Position numbers and translations under genes: made by a program
Notes under the pieces: generated by a model
The model's input: only the letters and a program-made list of their open reading frames with translations
Told to the model about the DNA's origin: nothing
Databases searched by the model: none
In this document: positions 22,976 through 35,689 of the stretch, piece after piece
Position numbering within the stretch: the stretch's first letter is position 1
Layout: every line of letters begins with the position of its first letter
NCBI GenBank assembly: GCA_002964805.2
Contig: PUDQ02000058.1
Coordinates: 285,277-349,276 of the forward strand
DNA from: Trametes villosa
Taxonomy: Eukaryota; Basidiomycota; Agaricomycetes; Polyporales; Polyporaceae
DNA: 64,000 bases
Reading direction: 5' to 3'

Positions 22976-25413
22976 ATGGCCTTGACACGATCCGCAACGC
23001 GAAGCACGGCCACCACAACAGAAGCCGCAGGTCAGGCCATCGCAGACACGAAGAAGAGCGCCGCTACCACCAAGAAAAGGAAGGCTACCGAAGCCACAGC
23101 GGAGCCTACGCAAAAGAAAGCTCGCGCTACGAAGGCGAAGACCACGAAGACTGCCTCGCAAGACGCGTCCACCGGAGAGGGCTCGAAGGCAGCACCAGTA
23201 CTGCCCGTTGCAACAGTGCCCGCCCCTGACCCAAACGCAGACGGCGAGGAGCTGGTCCCCGCGGTCCTCACCTTCTCCTTCGAGGAGGCGAAGCGGCACC
23301 TCATTGGTGTTGATCCGCGTTTCGAGGATGTCTTCCGAAGAGTCAAGTGCAGACCGTTCGAGCACCTCGAGCGCGTCGATCCTTTCAGGTATATGCGCCC
23401 TTCTCAAGTCGCATGTATGACTGCTGAGCGTGTTTCATGCGAACAGAACGCTTGCTCACTCCATCTTGTAAGGCAACGCTGTGACGCTGCTCTGAGTGTC
23501 TGTCACTGACCAGCGCCGAACGTCACAGAGGACAGCAGATCTCGTGGAAGGCTGCGGCATCCATAACGCACAAATTCGTGCGCTTGTTCGACCCGTCCAT
23601 CCCGGAGGCTTTGGCAGACTCCAAGTATGTATTCGAGTTCCTCGTAGACCTCTGGGAGTGGAGACCCACCACACCGAGCATTCAGCCATTCCATAACCTC
23701 TGACAGGGCATACAATCTCGCACGAATTAGCAGTGGCGTTGTCTGCCCAACGTCATTTTTCGACACTTGTAATTCGTTGCGAGATCTTGCCCTCATCAGG
23801 GGGTCCTGGAACCGTGTAATGTTTGTCGTGGTGCACCAATTGGGTGAAAGTGGAACTACGCTCCGACGGGTCGAAGTTCCACTTCCACTTGACATCCCAC
23901 CTACACTTCCACACCAATGAGCGGCGCAGCCGGAAAGAGGCAGGGGTACGGAGGACGGCGCGAAGGTTGCGCGTACCCAATGCTTGCGGCGGACGGCGGA
24001 CGCTTTTGGCGTGTACAGTGAAGGCGAGGTCGATAGCAGCGGTACGCGCGGCGCTCACCGAGCGCATACATGTGCACGCTTGGCCCGCTAGGCCGCATGC
24101 GGGTGGAACCGTCTCCCCGAGGGGCGTTGCTTGAACAGCGACTTCCACCTATACAGGACCCGCCCTCATCATTTTGGTGGTCACTCTTTCTATTCACTCG
24201 AGGCTTCCTGTCCACACCCGCTAACCGTCGTGTGGTCCGGCAGGTCCACTTTCTTCCCGTCTGCGCATCAAGTCATCACCAAGGATATCCCGACTCTGCG
24301 CAGTGCTGGGCTCAGCAACCGCAAGGCTGAGTATGGTTAGTTGACGAAGCTGAGATGCAGTGCAAGGAGCGACTGACCATGCTGGCAGTTCTAGACCTCG
24401 CAGGACGGTTCGCGGACGGACGCCTGTCAACGAGGAAGCTCCTTATAGCCGACGATGAGGAGCTATATAAGATGTTGACCGAAGTGCGCGGTATTGGAAA
24501 GGTGAGCGTTGTACATTTTGCGGTGCTATGACCGGCCTCTTACAAAGCACAACCTTATGTCGCAGTGGACCGGTGAGTTCGTATAGACACCGATTGCGGA
24601 CGTTCCTCATCTATCTCCCAGTCGACATGTTCGCGATGTTTTCGCTGAGGCGGCCGGACATCCTTCCTGTCGGCAAGTCTTCTCGACGCTCACTCTGTAA
24701 TGAAGGCGCACGCGTATTGACGCTCGTCTATTTCGATACACAGGGGACTTGGGCGTGCAGCGGGGCATGCTGCGGTGGTTCGTTTCCCTGTACTCGCCGG
24801 AGCAGCCGGTATCCCTCCGGAAGGACAAGTTGTCAGACAAGGATGAGACGCAGCCCATCGCGGGGAACCTGTCTCCCTCGAAGGGCACCGAGGGCGAAGG
24901 GGCGCCGGTAGGAATGCCTAGGGCCGCTACACCCGACGCATCCGCTGTACCGCCGGTCCCCGACGCCCTCATGGTGCCCACCCCCGCGCCGAAGGGCAAG
25001 GAGAAGGCGGAGGATGCACCCCCAGCGAATGGTCTGGCAGGAAACCCGCTGCCTGACCCGTTCACGCCGTCGATCAACAAGACGCTGAACATGAAGACGG
25101 CTTCGACCGCGGACGGCGGAGAATACGTGCCCCCGCCCTTGCCGGAGGGCCTGACTATCGCGCTCATGAAGAGCAGGCTGAGCGGCAAGAAGGTTAAGTG
25201 AGTGTATATTACGCCGTGGCGTATGCATCTCGACGTACTGAATCTGTGTCGCAGGGGTGCGCTGTTGACCCCGAAGGAGATGGAAGACTTGACGGAATGT
25301 TGGCGGCCGTATCGCAGCCTCGGTAAGTGTCGTCATTGCGTGCCGTCGCGCAAACGCTGACCTTTCCCGAAGGCGTATATTACATGTGGGCCCTGGCAGA
25401 AGAGCCGAAGTGA
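22976..25413 (+). CDS. MAG1: DNA-3-methyladenine glycosylase II (HhH-GPD family)
   Basis: Base-excision repair enzyme that removes alkylated purines. ATG at 22976; a Lys/Ala/Thr-rich, nuclear-like N-terminus (KKRKATEATAEPTQKK), then VDPRFEDVFRRVKCRPFE and R|TLAHSIL|GQQISWKAAASITHKF, the family SILGQQIS motif. After a 619-nt intron comes FFPSAHQVITKDIPTLRSAG and LSNRKAEY. The helix-hairpin-helix EVRGIGK|WT|VDMFAMFSLRRPDI leads to LPVG|DLGVQRGM with the catalytic Asp. A long acidic/Pro-rich insertion (24830-25110) precedes a C-terminal part ending KEMEDLTECWRPYRSLG|VYYMWALAEEPK, TGA at 25411-25413. About ten exons; one intron is GC-AG (24673-24743). Confidence 0.88.
23625..24243 (+). other. Unusually long intron of the DNA glycosylase gene
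   Basis: 619-nt intron (donor GTATGT at 23625, acceptor CGGCAG ending 24243) in a gene whose other introns are about 50-75 nt. Removing it joins DSK and STFFPSAHQ, which matches the family. Internal TTCCAC-type motifs recur (23865-23915, 24148), but no clear terminal inverted repeats or target duplications were found. Confidence 0.7.
24673..24743 (+). other. GC-AG intron in the DNA glycosylase gene
   Basis: Donor GCAAGT follows GTCG, and the acceptor is ACACAG. Splicing restores LPVGDLGVQRG, the catalytic-Asp motif. No GT donor gives this join. Confidence 0.75.
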
Positions 25414-26164
25414 GCCCTGTCTCGGACCTACGGCGCGGTGACACTGCGACTGGTAGACACGGACATTTGGACAGTAGAGGCGGAGAGGCAAGCCGCCGGC
25501 CGCTAAGGCGAGGAGGAATGCAGTGCCACTGAGTGAAGCAAGCATTTATGTTGCCTTTTCTGACGTAATGTAATTTACCCAGCCCAGATCGGCGATCAGC
25601 TGCACGCGTCTTGTCGCGGAAATACTGGGTTCGCACCCACCAACGGTCTGACTTCCAACCCTCGCTCACGCAGCGTGTGCGCGTGCTCACGGACGCCGGC
25701 TTTGTCTGTCAGTCGCCCTGAAGCAGACACATCGACGCATGACGCAGATTGCGGATTGACCACGGCTATCATGAAGGGGTCTGCCCATTGCGCGATGGGG
25801 AGGTGTATCTAGGTGATCGACAGCTGGAACGTCGTGCGCTCGGGGAGCAGTGGACGTCCTGTCGGTCTTCCGACGTTGCTGCGTGAGTATATGAAATACG
25901 GAATTTGTGTTATATTGACAAGGCACATGCAGATAGCTCGTGCGTGGAAGCACGAGTGATCGACGATGGTTCCTTCTTGGGCCAACTCGCTTCTGTGGCA
26001 AAGTGCAGTTCGGATGCCCATTCGTCCGTTCCTGTTGGCTTTGGTTCGAATAAATAGGGCGCGGACATGTTCTCTTTCTCCTCTCGTCCCCCACCATCCC
26101 TCCGCGCGTTCCTGTGTCACCTCCCCCGCCTTCTTCCCCCCCGAGCCTCTTGTCCGTCCCAGCG
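25414..26164. other. Intergenic
   Basis: No gene recognised. A CT-rich tract (26068-26160) and a weak TATA-like TAAATAG (26051) precede the kinase start. Confidence 0.45.
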
Positions 26165-28031
26165 ATGATGCGTCCGATTTCCCGCTCGTCCCCCGAGCCC
26201 CGCATCCCCCACCTCGACGCGTTTTCTCCCCCCCCGATGGACGCCGGCGACGCGTCTTCGGATGACGGCGATAGCCTCAACACGCCCCTCACCGAGCACC
26301 ACGACCACCGCCTCCATTCCTGCGGTGTATACGACCAGCACCATTTCTCGCAAGACGCCTACCATTCCGGCGACCCGGAGCACTCCCAGGATCTCCTCTT
26401 CCCGACATTCTCATCTCCATCGTGTACTCTAGGCATCCCAGGCGCGTCCCGGGAAAGCAGTCACCGCCCCTCTCCCAGCTATTCTCCGCGCACCCTCGAC
26501 CCAACCGCGTCGCCCTTCACCCCGACGCGCCAAACGTTCCAATCCGATTCCCCCGTTTCCTCCGCGTCGCCCTTTCTCTATCCCGATGCTTCTCCGTCAG
26601 GGAGCAAGCTGCCTTCCCTCCCCTCGCTTTCGTTATCTAACATCGGCTGTGACGACATGGACGATCACCCATCACTTCTAATGTCACCGACGCACGAGGC
26701 TTCCTTGCCCTCCCCGACCATATGCGATGATTCGCTGCTCTGTAAAGGGCGACTGTACTCGCCGCGCTTTCACCCCGAGCACACGCTCAACCCGTACTTT
26801 GTCCGCAGCTATGGTCTCGAGGACGAGCTCGGCGCCGGCGGCTATGGCTTCGTCATGACCGCGAGGCATCGGAGCGAGGGGCACGAGGTCGCTGTGAAGT
26901 TCATCATCAAGGACAAGGTGCCCGAGCACGCATGGTGGGAGGACGAGATGTTCGGCCGCGTACCCACCGAGGTCATGCTGCTCAGCCTCGTGAACCACGA
27001 GAACATCGTGCGGTGCCTCGACCTGTTCGAGGACGAGGTGTATTTCTATTTGGTAAGCGGGAATCGGATGCGCGCCGTCCCGTTGCGGTAAGCTGATATG
27101 GCCACAGGTCCAGGAGCTCCACGGCACGCCATGGGTCGCGAAGAAGCAGAAGAAGGCAAAGCCTACATCCGCCCCTGGGAAGCTCGCTGTTCCGACACCG
27201 TCGACGACGCCGATGCTCTCCCCTTCGCATTCCATCGACTCTACACTCGACTTCCCGCCGCACACTCCGCCGCACGTTCTGGCCATCCCCATCCAGCCAG
27301 GCGGTCTAGCGCCCGCTTCCCACGGGACGCTCGCTGACATCTCTAACGCGGGTGCGCACGATAGCCTGGACGACGACCTGCTGAAGGTGCCTGTCGAGAA
27401 GCCGGGGTTCACGCGGCGCGCTTCGCACGATCTCTTCGAGTGCATCGAGCAGAGCAAGCACAAGCGCCTTACGGAGAACCAAGCGCGCTACATCTTCGCG
27501 CAGGTCGTGGAGGCGGTGTACTACCTCGACAGCCAGGGCATCACGCACTGCGACATCAAGGACGAAAACCTGGTCATCGACTCTGAGTTGAATGTACGTC
27601 TTTCGAAAGTGGTCAAGGGTACTGGTACTGAATTTACTGCGACACAGGTCAAGTTGATCGACTTCGGCAGCGCAGTCGTCGCCGACCCCACAGCAACCCG
27701 CCCGTACTACACCCTCTTCTTCGGCACGACCGCGTATGCGTCCTCAGAGATCCTCCTGAAGAAGCCGTACCAGGCACCTCCCGCGGAGATCTGGACGCTT
27801 GGCGTCCTCCTGTCCTACCTCCTTACTGGTCACTCTCCCTTCCCCACTGAGCAGGACGCCAAGGACGGTCGCGTTGTCATCCGCGAACCGAAGAACACCC
27901 ACCTGAGCAGGTCCGCGATCGCACTCATGGCGCGCTGCCTGGAGAAGGACCCGCTGATGCGCGCGGACATCCACGAAGTTCGGAACCACCCATGGCTGGA
28001 CGGTGCGCTCGAGTGCCTCGGCCGCGACTAA
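26165..28031 (+). CDS. Ser/Thr protein kinase, PAS-kinase-like catalytic domain
   Basis: About 590 residues. A Ser/Pro-rich disordered N-terminus (about 205 residues) precedes the kinase domain: GAGGYGFVMTARH glycine loop, EVAVKFIIK (ATP Lys), intron after DEVYFYL (27053). An inserted Pro/Ser-rich segment (27120-27410) separates VQELHG from RRASHDLFECIEQ. The catalytic loop is HCDIKDEN, so the usual HRD Arg is Cys while Asp, Lys and Asn are kept. After an intron (27593-27648), VKLIDFGSAV has the DFG. AYASSEILLKKPYQAPPAEIWTLGV replaces APE by SSE, and KDPLMRADIHEVRNHPWL closes the domain. DIKDEN resembles PAS kinases (PSK1/2), but no PAS domain is visible. The upstream in-frame ATG at 26114 is an alternative start. 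Confidence 0.82.
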
Positions 28032-28721
28032 AGCGGCTAGGATCGTGCTCCTCGGCGCATATCTGACGCCGCCTTCGATGTCCCCCCGCCTTCAATATCT
28101 CTGCCATCTACACGCGTCTTACTGCGGCGCGCATCGGACTTGACCTGGAACTATCATTATGTCGTACGCGCTCGAGTCTCCATTGCAATGTCCTTCCATT
28201 CCTCGCCATCGGTACCCTACTCCCACCGCATACAGTTGATACCCCCGCATTATACGTAGTAACCTTATACAGAATCGTCGAACGCACGTCCACACTACCG
28301 TCGCATCTTACGAATCCTTGCATATGTTCCTGTCTGCGTACTACATCATCATCGTCACCACTGCATTCTATCGTCCAGTCGAATCGAAAATGTACTGTAT
28401 CCTCCTTGGATTTGTCTGTATAATGTTCCAGTAGGCTTTAGCCTTTTCCTCTGAACACTAAAGTTGTATCGAATCGCTGCGCAATATGCTCGATGCATTC
28501 CTCTTCGACACGACTCCGGAAGGAGAAGATAAATGCACGATGGCCTGACTGGGGTTCGAACGCACGGCTACAGCACGACTGGTTGCCTCCGCCGGAGACG
28601 CCCGCCGGCGGTTCCCCGGCGGACCACGGGTGGGCCGAACGGCCCAATCAGAATGCGCGCTTAGCAAACACCTTCCGCTCATCGTCACCGACGGCGAGCA
28701 CAGTCTCTCCGTCCCTCCATC
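28032..28721. other. Intergenic
   Basis: 3' region of the kinase and upstream region of NDUFS7. A B-box-like GGTTCGAAC (about 28553) does not fold into a tRNA. No other feature seen. Confidence 0.5.
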
Positions 28722-29802
<1,081 letters not shown>

Positions 29803-30399
29803 TTGCGCTCATCATGATGGAGCTGGGGGTGGGGACCACTCTATCTACCTAGTAAACAGTAGATAGCGAATGAGAGCGCTCTGTCTGCGGTCTGCATTGC
29901 CCTGGCTGCGTTGGCGGCGTGTGATGGTTTTGAGTGCGAAAGAGAAGTTGAATGAAGTGTCAGGACAGGTTGGGGCGCTGGCCAGGCCGTGTTCTGGACT
30001 GGGAGGCCCGGGGACGAGCTGGGGCACGGAGACCGGGGTACCGCCCAGTGCGGGGTTTGCCGAGGAATGGTCGTGGTGCAGGCAGCGACGGTGCAGTCGA
30101 CTGTCTCGCATCTCTGTCTCTCTCAGCTTCCGCTTCACTGTCTCTCCTTCTGGCCGACGTCCGCCCCTCGTTCGTCGTCGGCGGCCAGCCATTCACGCCA
30201 GCACTAGTACTCCGCCGAGGTCTGCCTCGCTCGTGAGCCCGCCCACTTTCGCCTTTGTCGCGCGGACGTAATATTCGTGTGCCGGCGTGTCTTCTCCGCT
30301 TTCGTGCAGTTGCTGTTCGCATCCCATCACCGCCCCTCGCACTCCCCGTTTTTCTCTTTGACGACCCCTACGACCGTCCCACGCGCACCCGCGGACGTC
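29803..30399. other. Intergenic
   Basis: No gene seen. A CT-rich tract before 30399 is likely the 5' UTR of the next gene. Confidence 0.5.
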
Positions 30400-33300
30400 A
30401 TGGCCACCGCCGTCCAGCTCCCAGCCCCGGACTCGGGCGCCCCTCTCAACGACACCTCCTCCTTCGGCCCCGCATCACCCAACGGCCACTCGCACTCCCA
30501 GTCCAAGTCCGCCAGCTACTCTAACCGCCTCACGCTCACCGAGTTCGACCTCGCCGACGATCGTTATCCATCCCTCTCCTCCAAGCGGTCGCCTGCCACC
30601 CCCTCGGCCCACTCTCCCACCGGCGGCTTCGACCCCGCGGTGCACGCAGGGATGACGGCCGCATTGCGGGCGAGTTACGAAAGGTCGCACAGCTCCGATC
30701 CGGTCCCGCCCTCGAGGGCATGGATCGGCGAGAACATCACCCAGGAGCCGGCGGAAGAGTGGGCCGCGGCGGAGGCGGAGGCAGCAAACCCCGCAACGCC
30801 GCGCGAGGCGCAGTCTCCACGGGCGGACGACACGACGCACCCGTCCGGCCCCCCGCTCGCCCACGCCGACTCGTACGGCTTCGACAGGACGCACCGCGCT
30901 AGGCCCTCGCGCGACGGCTCTGGCGAGCAGCGCCTCCCGTACACCATCCCCCTCCCCCAGTCTCCCGCAGACATGGGCCAGCCGTTCTCGAGCCCCAGAG
31001 CGCTGGGTGATCGGTACGATTCTCCCGCCCCGAGCTCTCCTCGCCATGCCGCCCTCGCCTCCCCCGGCGGCGCGCTGCTCTCCCCCTCTGCCTCGCCTCG
31101 CCACTCGTCTGTACCGGGCGCTGGTGTCGGCGCAGGTGCAGGCCCGAGCTCGCCGTCAATGTCGCCGATCGTGCCCCTGTCGGCCGGCCCCACGTACAAC
31201 GCTGTCACCATGCAGCAGATCCCCATCTCCCCCAAGCCCCGCGCATACCCCCAGCACCCGACGTACATCACCCCCGCGGCCTCGCCTGCGATGCAGCCGT
31301 CGTTCTCGCCCCCACAAGTACCCAAGGAGGAGATTTGTGTCGAGTGCGCTATGCGGGATCAGGATATGGCCGACGTTGATGTCACCAGCCCTGGCGTATG
31401 GGAACGTGAAAGTGACATTCTCTACGAGGAGCTTTGTAGGCGGGAGGCGGAAGAGCCTCCATCTGGACGTGCCTCTGCTAATGGCCGTACCTCTTCCGAC
31501 AACCATTCCCGACCAAGAGCCAAGGGCGGATTGCTCACGGAGGAGAACCTCAGATTTTGGCTTAGCATCGTACGTCGCCTTTTTTCTCTGATACATGCTT
31601 GCGACTAAGACCCGTATAGAACCCCAAGGAGCCCTCATCCCGCCAGCAAACACTAGATCAATACGTCAAGTCCCAGCGCCAACTGCTCGAGGCCGAAGCC
31701 CTCGCTCGTGCACGGGCGCTGCGCGAATCTCGGATGCTAGACGAGAAGATGCGTGACACCTTCTCCCAGCTCCGGCGCTCGGCATACGAGCTCGGCAGCA
31801 GCTCGCAGCCCACGGACGACACCGGCGTCGTGCGCCTCAAGTCGCCCGGCAACGCGCAGGCGACCCACGCGCGCGAGGTGACCCTGCTCGAGAACGGCAT
31901 GATCGTCGAGCACGTCGACCTCCGCCGCGAGGAGAAGGAGGAGCGCGAGCGGCGGCGCAAGGAGGAGAAGCGCGAGCGCAGCCGCGCGCGCAAGTCCTCG
32001 CGCAGCTCCCGCTCTGCGGCCGACGTCGCGTCGGTGTACTCGATGCCGCTCCAGAGCCCGATCCCGCAGATAGACAGCGGCTTCTTCTCTGGGGCAAGGG
32101 ACTCGCGGCACTCGCAGTCGTTCTCGCCGCGCCCGAGCAGCGTGCTCACTGGGGGCGGAGAGAGGCCGCAGACGCTGCTCCGCGCCCAGTCGCAGGCGTC
32201 GTTCTCGGACATGCAGAGCGTCGGCTCGGCGTCGTCGCCGCGGCGCTCGCGCTTCTTCGGATTCAAGAACTTGAGTGCGGCGTGGTCGACTCGGGACAGT
32301 GTGGCGCCCTCGGGGAGCATGATCGATATGCAGTACGTACCGCGTCGCAACGCGTCGAGTCTGTGTACTGACAGCGGTTGGGTTCTAGCGTTGCGTTGCA
32401 GCAGGAGCAGTCGTACTTCGCCGCCCATCCCTCTGCGCTTGACATCGCCTCGAACACGCCCACCCTCAGGGCGACGCAGTCATGGCCGCGTGGGGAGACG
32501 TCTCCCGAGCCGGTCGCGTCCACCGCTCCTACCACCAAGAAGAAGAATGGCCTGAAGAAGATCTGGAAATTGGTCACTCGGTCTAAAGGAGCTTCCAAGG
32601 GTGCCAGTCAGTCCAAATCGGTCGACCGGCACGAGGACGATATGCCGCTTGCGCCTCCCCCGCCACTGTCATACCTGGTCGACAGGGAGGGCGCGGGAAG
32701 GCGGCATGTGTCCACTCCTTCGCTACTCTCGTCCATGTCTCCCAACGGCTTCTCGCAATTCGCACCGTCGCCGCCGACCGCGCCTTCTAGCGCCCTGCCG
32801 TCACCGACGTCGTCTCGTTACCCTGTTCTCGAGGAGAAGTCCAGCGGCGAGGCGCACAAGGACCAGGTGAAACAGGAGATGGAGCCTGACCACCGCATAT
32901 CGGCCTTCGAGCTCGGCCCATCGAACGACGCGGGTTCGCCCGACCTGGAGAACCGCGGTCGCACAACGCACAGCTCTTCGAAGACGCTGTCGAGTGTCGG
33001 CCCCGCGACCCCGAGCACATCTCCGCCGAACGGCCGCCCGCAGTCTACTATGCTCTCTCGAGACAAATCGCTACCGCCTATCCCCGGCGAGTCTACTATC
33101 GAGTTCCCGAACCCCAACGGTCTCGACGGACGACCGCAAACCATGTATGACCTCCTTCAGAACTCGTCTAACCCCATGTCTCGTGGTCTGCTCCCGCCCC
33201 AGGCCCCCTTCCGGACGCCGGACACCAGGCGACAGTCGTTTGGCGGAATGGCCTCTTCGCCACATCCCGCTGTCCAGAGCCTGCCGAGCCGGAGCCCGTA

Positions 33301-33772
33301 CTCCCGGGGTACAGTCAACGTCCCCCCGTTCCTCGCCGAGGAGAAGTACGCGGAGTTCGGCGCGTCGAGCCCGTCGTTGACCCAGTGGAACGCACAAGCG
33401 GGCGCGCGCGCGATGACGACCCCCGCCAAGCCGAAGAAAAGACGCAGCAAGTTCGGGCTGGCGTCGCTCTTCGGTAAGAAGTCGCTCGAGACGGACAGGG
33501 ACTCGCAGGTGTTCGCGCCCAGCGCCACGAACGGGTCCGCGAACGGCTCGGTGGAGCCGCTGGACTACAACCCGTACCGTTCGTCGGCCTCTGACCAGCG
33601 CGACGAGCCGAGCTTCAACGGGTACGGCGGGCCCGGGTCCGCGCACAGCAGCACGGCGCCGCGCATGTCGGTCATCTCGAAGAAGAACATCGCGGAACTC
33701 GTTGACCAGGACCCCGAGTTCGTCGCGTACCGCTACCCGTCCTCCGACCAGCGCCTCGAGGTTCTGCGGTGA
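30400..33772 (+). CDS. Large conserved fungal protein, mostly disordered
   Basis: About 1,090 residues in three exons (introns about 31570-31619 and 32333-32389). The N-terminal 300 residues are Ser/Pro/Ala-rich. The most conserved-looking part is EEICVECAMRDQDMADVDVT (CxxC) with GVWERESDILYEELCRREAE, then LLTEENLRFWLSI|NPKEPSSRQQTLDQYVKSQ, a helical segment (QLLEAEALARARALRE), and an Arg/Glu-rich coiled-coil-like run (near 31920-32010). Basic patches (KKKNGLKKIWKLVTRSKG; KPKKRRSKFGLASLFGKK) could bind acidic membranes or partners. The C-terminus has KKNIAELVDQDPEFVAYRYP, stop 33770-33772. Similar proteins seem widespread in fungi but I know no assigned function. ATG chosen at 30400 (MATAVQLPAPDS); an upstream in-frame ATG at 30277 exists. 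Confidence 0.78.
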
Positions 33773-34627
33773 TCGCCATTGTCCATGCTTGTCTCTACTC
33801 CGGTCATCCTATGCCTTTCGCTTTCTTCGCTCCGTGCATCTGTACCAGTCGCAATACCTCATCCACCCACCCGTAATGCAAAACCCGCGGGCGCCGCCAC
33901 ACACACAGTCTCCTCGTCGCCCGGCTGGCACGCACAGCACGCCCCGTTCACGTTCACGTTCCCGGACGCTCTCCCTTCCATCGATATCGCTCTTCCGTCT
34001 TCGCCTCCATCTTCTCTTCAATACCGCATCCACCGTCACCCACATCCGTTCTGATTCCCCCGTCACTCACTGCACCCGTTCGTGTCTCTATGCCCCCTCC
34101 GTTGTTCGCTGCTGCTGCCCGCGCTCTGCATTCGGTCCCGGTCCCGTCCCCGGTTCTGGCTACGGTTTCGGTTCTTGCATCCCCCCTGCCTCGTCTCGCC
34201 TGCCTGCCTGCCGACGGACGCTACACGTATTCCGCATTTTGCCCGCGCCTGCCCCCGCATGTAGTAATCGTTGCCCATCGTCGTTCTGCGCTCGCCCGGT
34301 GGTCGATGTATGTGTACTAGAGCTGCGCCCCCCGCTTATTAATCCTCGCCTCGTTTTCGCGAACTTGTCGGTGCGTGTGCTGCAGCTCGGACGTTCCCCG
34401 TGGAACGCTGTCGTGAGGAGCCCGCGGGCCCGAGCCTGGGCGTGGAGTAGATGTGGCAGGTTGGTGCTTCTGCTTCGACTGCTGTCTAACTACTTGACGC
34501 GTCTTCGCGTCCGATCGCCCTCCGTGATCGACGTCGAAGGGTTGTGTGTGCCTTCCGCGGCGACGTGGACCCCACAGCTTTCTTTCTTCCTCCCACCACT
34601 TCTGCGCTCGCTCTCCAGCGAAACAAA
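33773..34627. other. Intergenic; 3' UTR of the preceding gene and MND1 upstream region
   Basis: A 310-codon open frame crosses it (33702-34634), but its Arg/Ser/Leu/Pro-rich content and overlap with the preceding gene suggest chance. No other feature seen. Confidence 0.45.
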
Positions 34628-35689
34628 ATGGTGAGTTATTGGACATTCTTTTTCACAGCATGCGGGAATATTGACCACTGCATATAGGCACCTCGAGGGC
34701 TCTCTGCAGAAGAGAAACGCGTGAAATTGCTCGAGATATTCCACGAGACGGTGCGTGGACAAAGGACATGTGTGAGTATATGCGACTATATGCGGCCTCG
34801 CTTCGCAGAAAGACTTCTTCCAGGTGAATTCTAATTGCAGGCCGGCGCAAAAGGATGGTACTCACCGGTGTTCAGCTGAAGGAATTGGAGAAAATGGGGC
34901 CGAAGATGAAGGGCATCGGTATGTCCCTGTATGTGGAGGAGTTCACTTTGAAGACTGAAAGTGTGCAGTGTCCCAGTCCGTCAAGGAAGTGCTCCAGTCA
35001 CTTGTCGACGACGGCTTAGTCCAGATGGACAAGATTGGTTCCTCCAACTGTACGCACCGTGCTCGCATTTTACCGCATAAGCAGCTGACAGGCGCATATA
35101 TCCAGTCTTCTGGAGTTTTCCATCCCAGAGAGGCGCAATGGTGCGTCCATAGCTTGCTGGCCCATGTACTCGCCCAACTCCTTGGATCCCTTCCCCAGAT
35201 GCAAAATCGTTTAAACACGGTGAGGGAGACCGAGACGTCTCTCCGAAGCCAGCTGGACGAACTGCGCTCTGCAACCGAGTCTGAGCAGGCGTCAAGACCG
35301 GAGAGCGTAAGGGATGCACGATGTTACCACAATGCACGCCTGACATCGTAGCCTACAGGAGAGCCGCACGGAGATGCTCGACAAGCTCACGACGCTAAAG
35401 AAGGAATATGCGCAGCTAGAATCTGAGCTTGCGGCTTACGGCGCGTGCGACCCCGCGAAGATCGAAGAGAAGAAGCGGGCGGTCGTTCTCGCGAAGGAAG
35501 CGGCGGTCCGCTGGACAGGTGCGTGGCTGTGAGACACTTTAGCCTCGTTGCGGTTCTCATTACAGCTGTGTATGAGCAGACAACTACTCCATGCTGCTTT
35601 CGCACTTCACGCGGCAAAACGGCGTGGACGCGGCGGACATCAGAACGTTCCTTGGAGTCGACGAAGAATACGAAGACATCGAGGCTTGA
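34628..35689 (+). CDS. MND1: Meiotic nuclear division protein 1
   Basis: Partner of HOP2 in the complex that promotes Dmc1/Rad51 strand invasion during meiotic recombination. Exon 1 is only the start codon (34628-34630), followed by GTGAGT. Exon 2 reads APRGLSAEEKRVKLLEIFHE|TKDFFQ|LKELEKMGPKMKGI|VSQSVKEVLQSLVDDGLVQ. Then MDKIGSSN|FFWSFPSQRGAM, the winged-helix part, and the coiled coil (NTVRETETSLRSQLDELRSA; MLDKLTTLKKEYAQLESELA). The C-terminus is WTDNYSMLLSHFTRQNGVD and ends DEEYEDIEA, TGA at 35687-35689. All expected MND1 segments are present in order. Confidence 0.93.

Noticed and set aside
28545..28590. tRNA-like B box GGTTCGAAC
   Set aside because: The T-stem and acceptor do not pair on either strand and no A box lies at the right distance.
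33702..34634. 310-codon plus-strand open frame
   Set aside because: It overlaps the 3' end of the preceding gene and the MND1 start, has skewed composition, and shows no domain.
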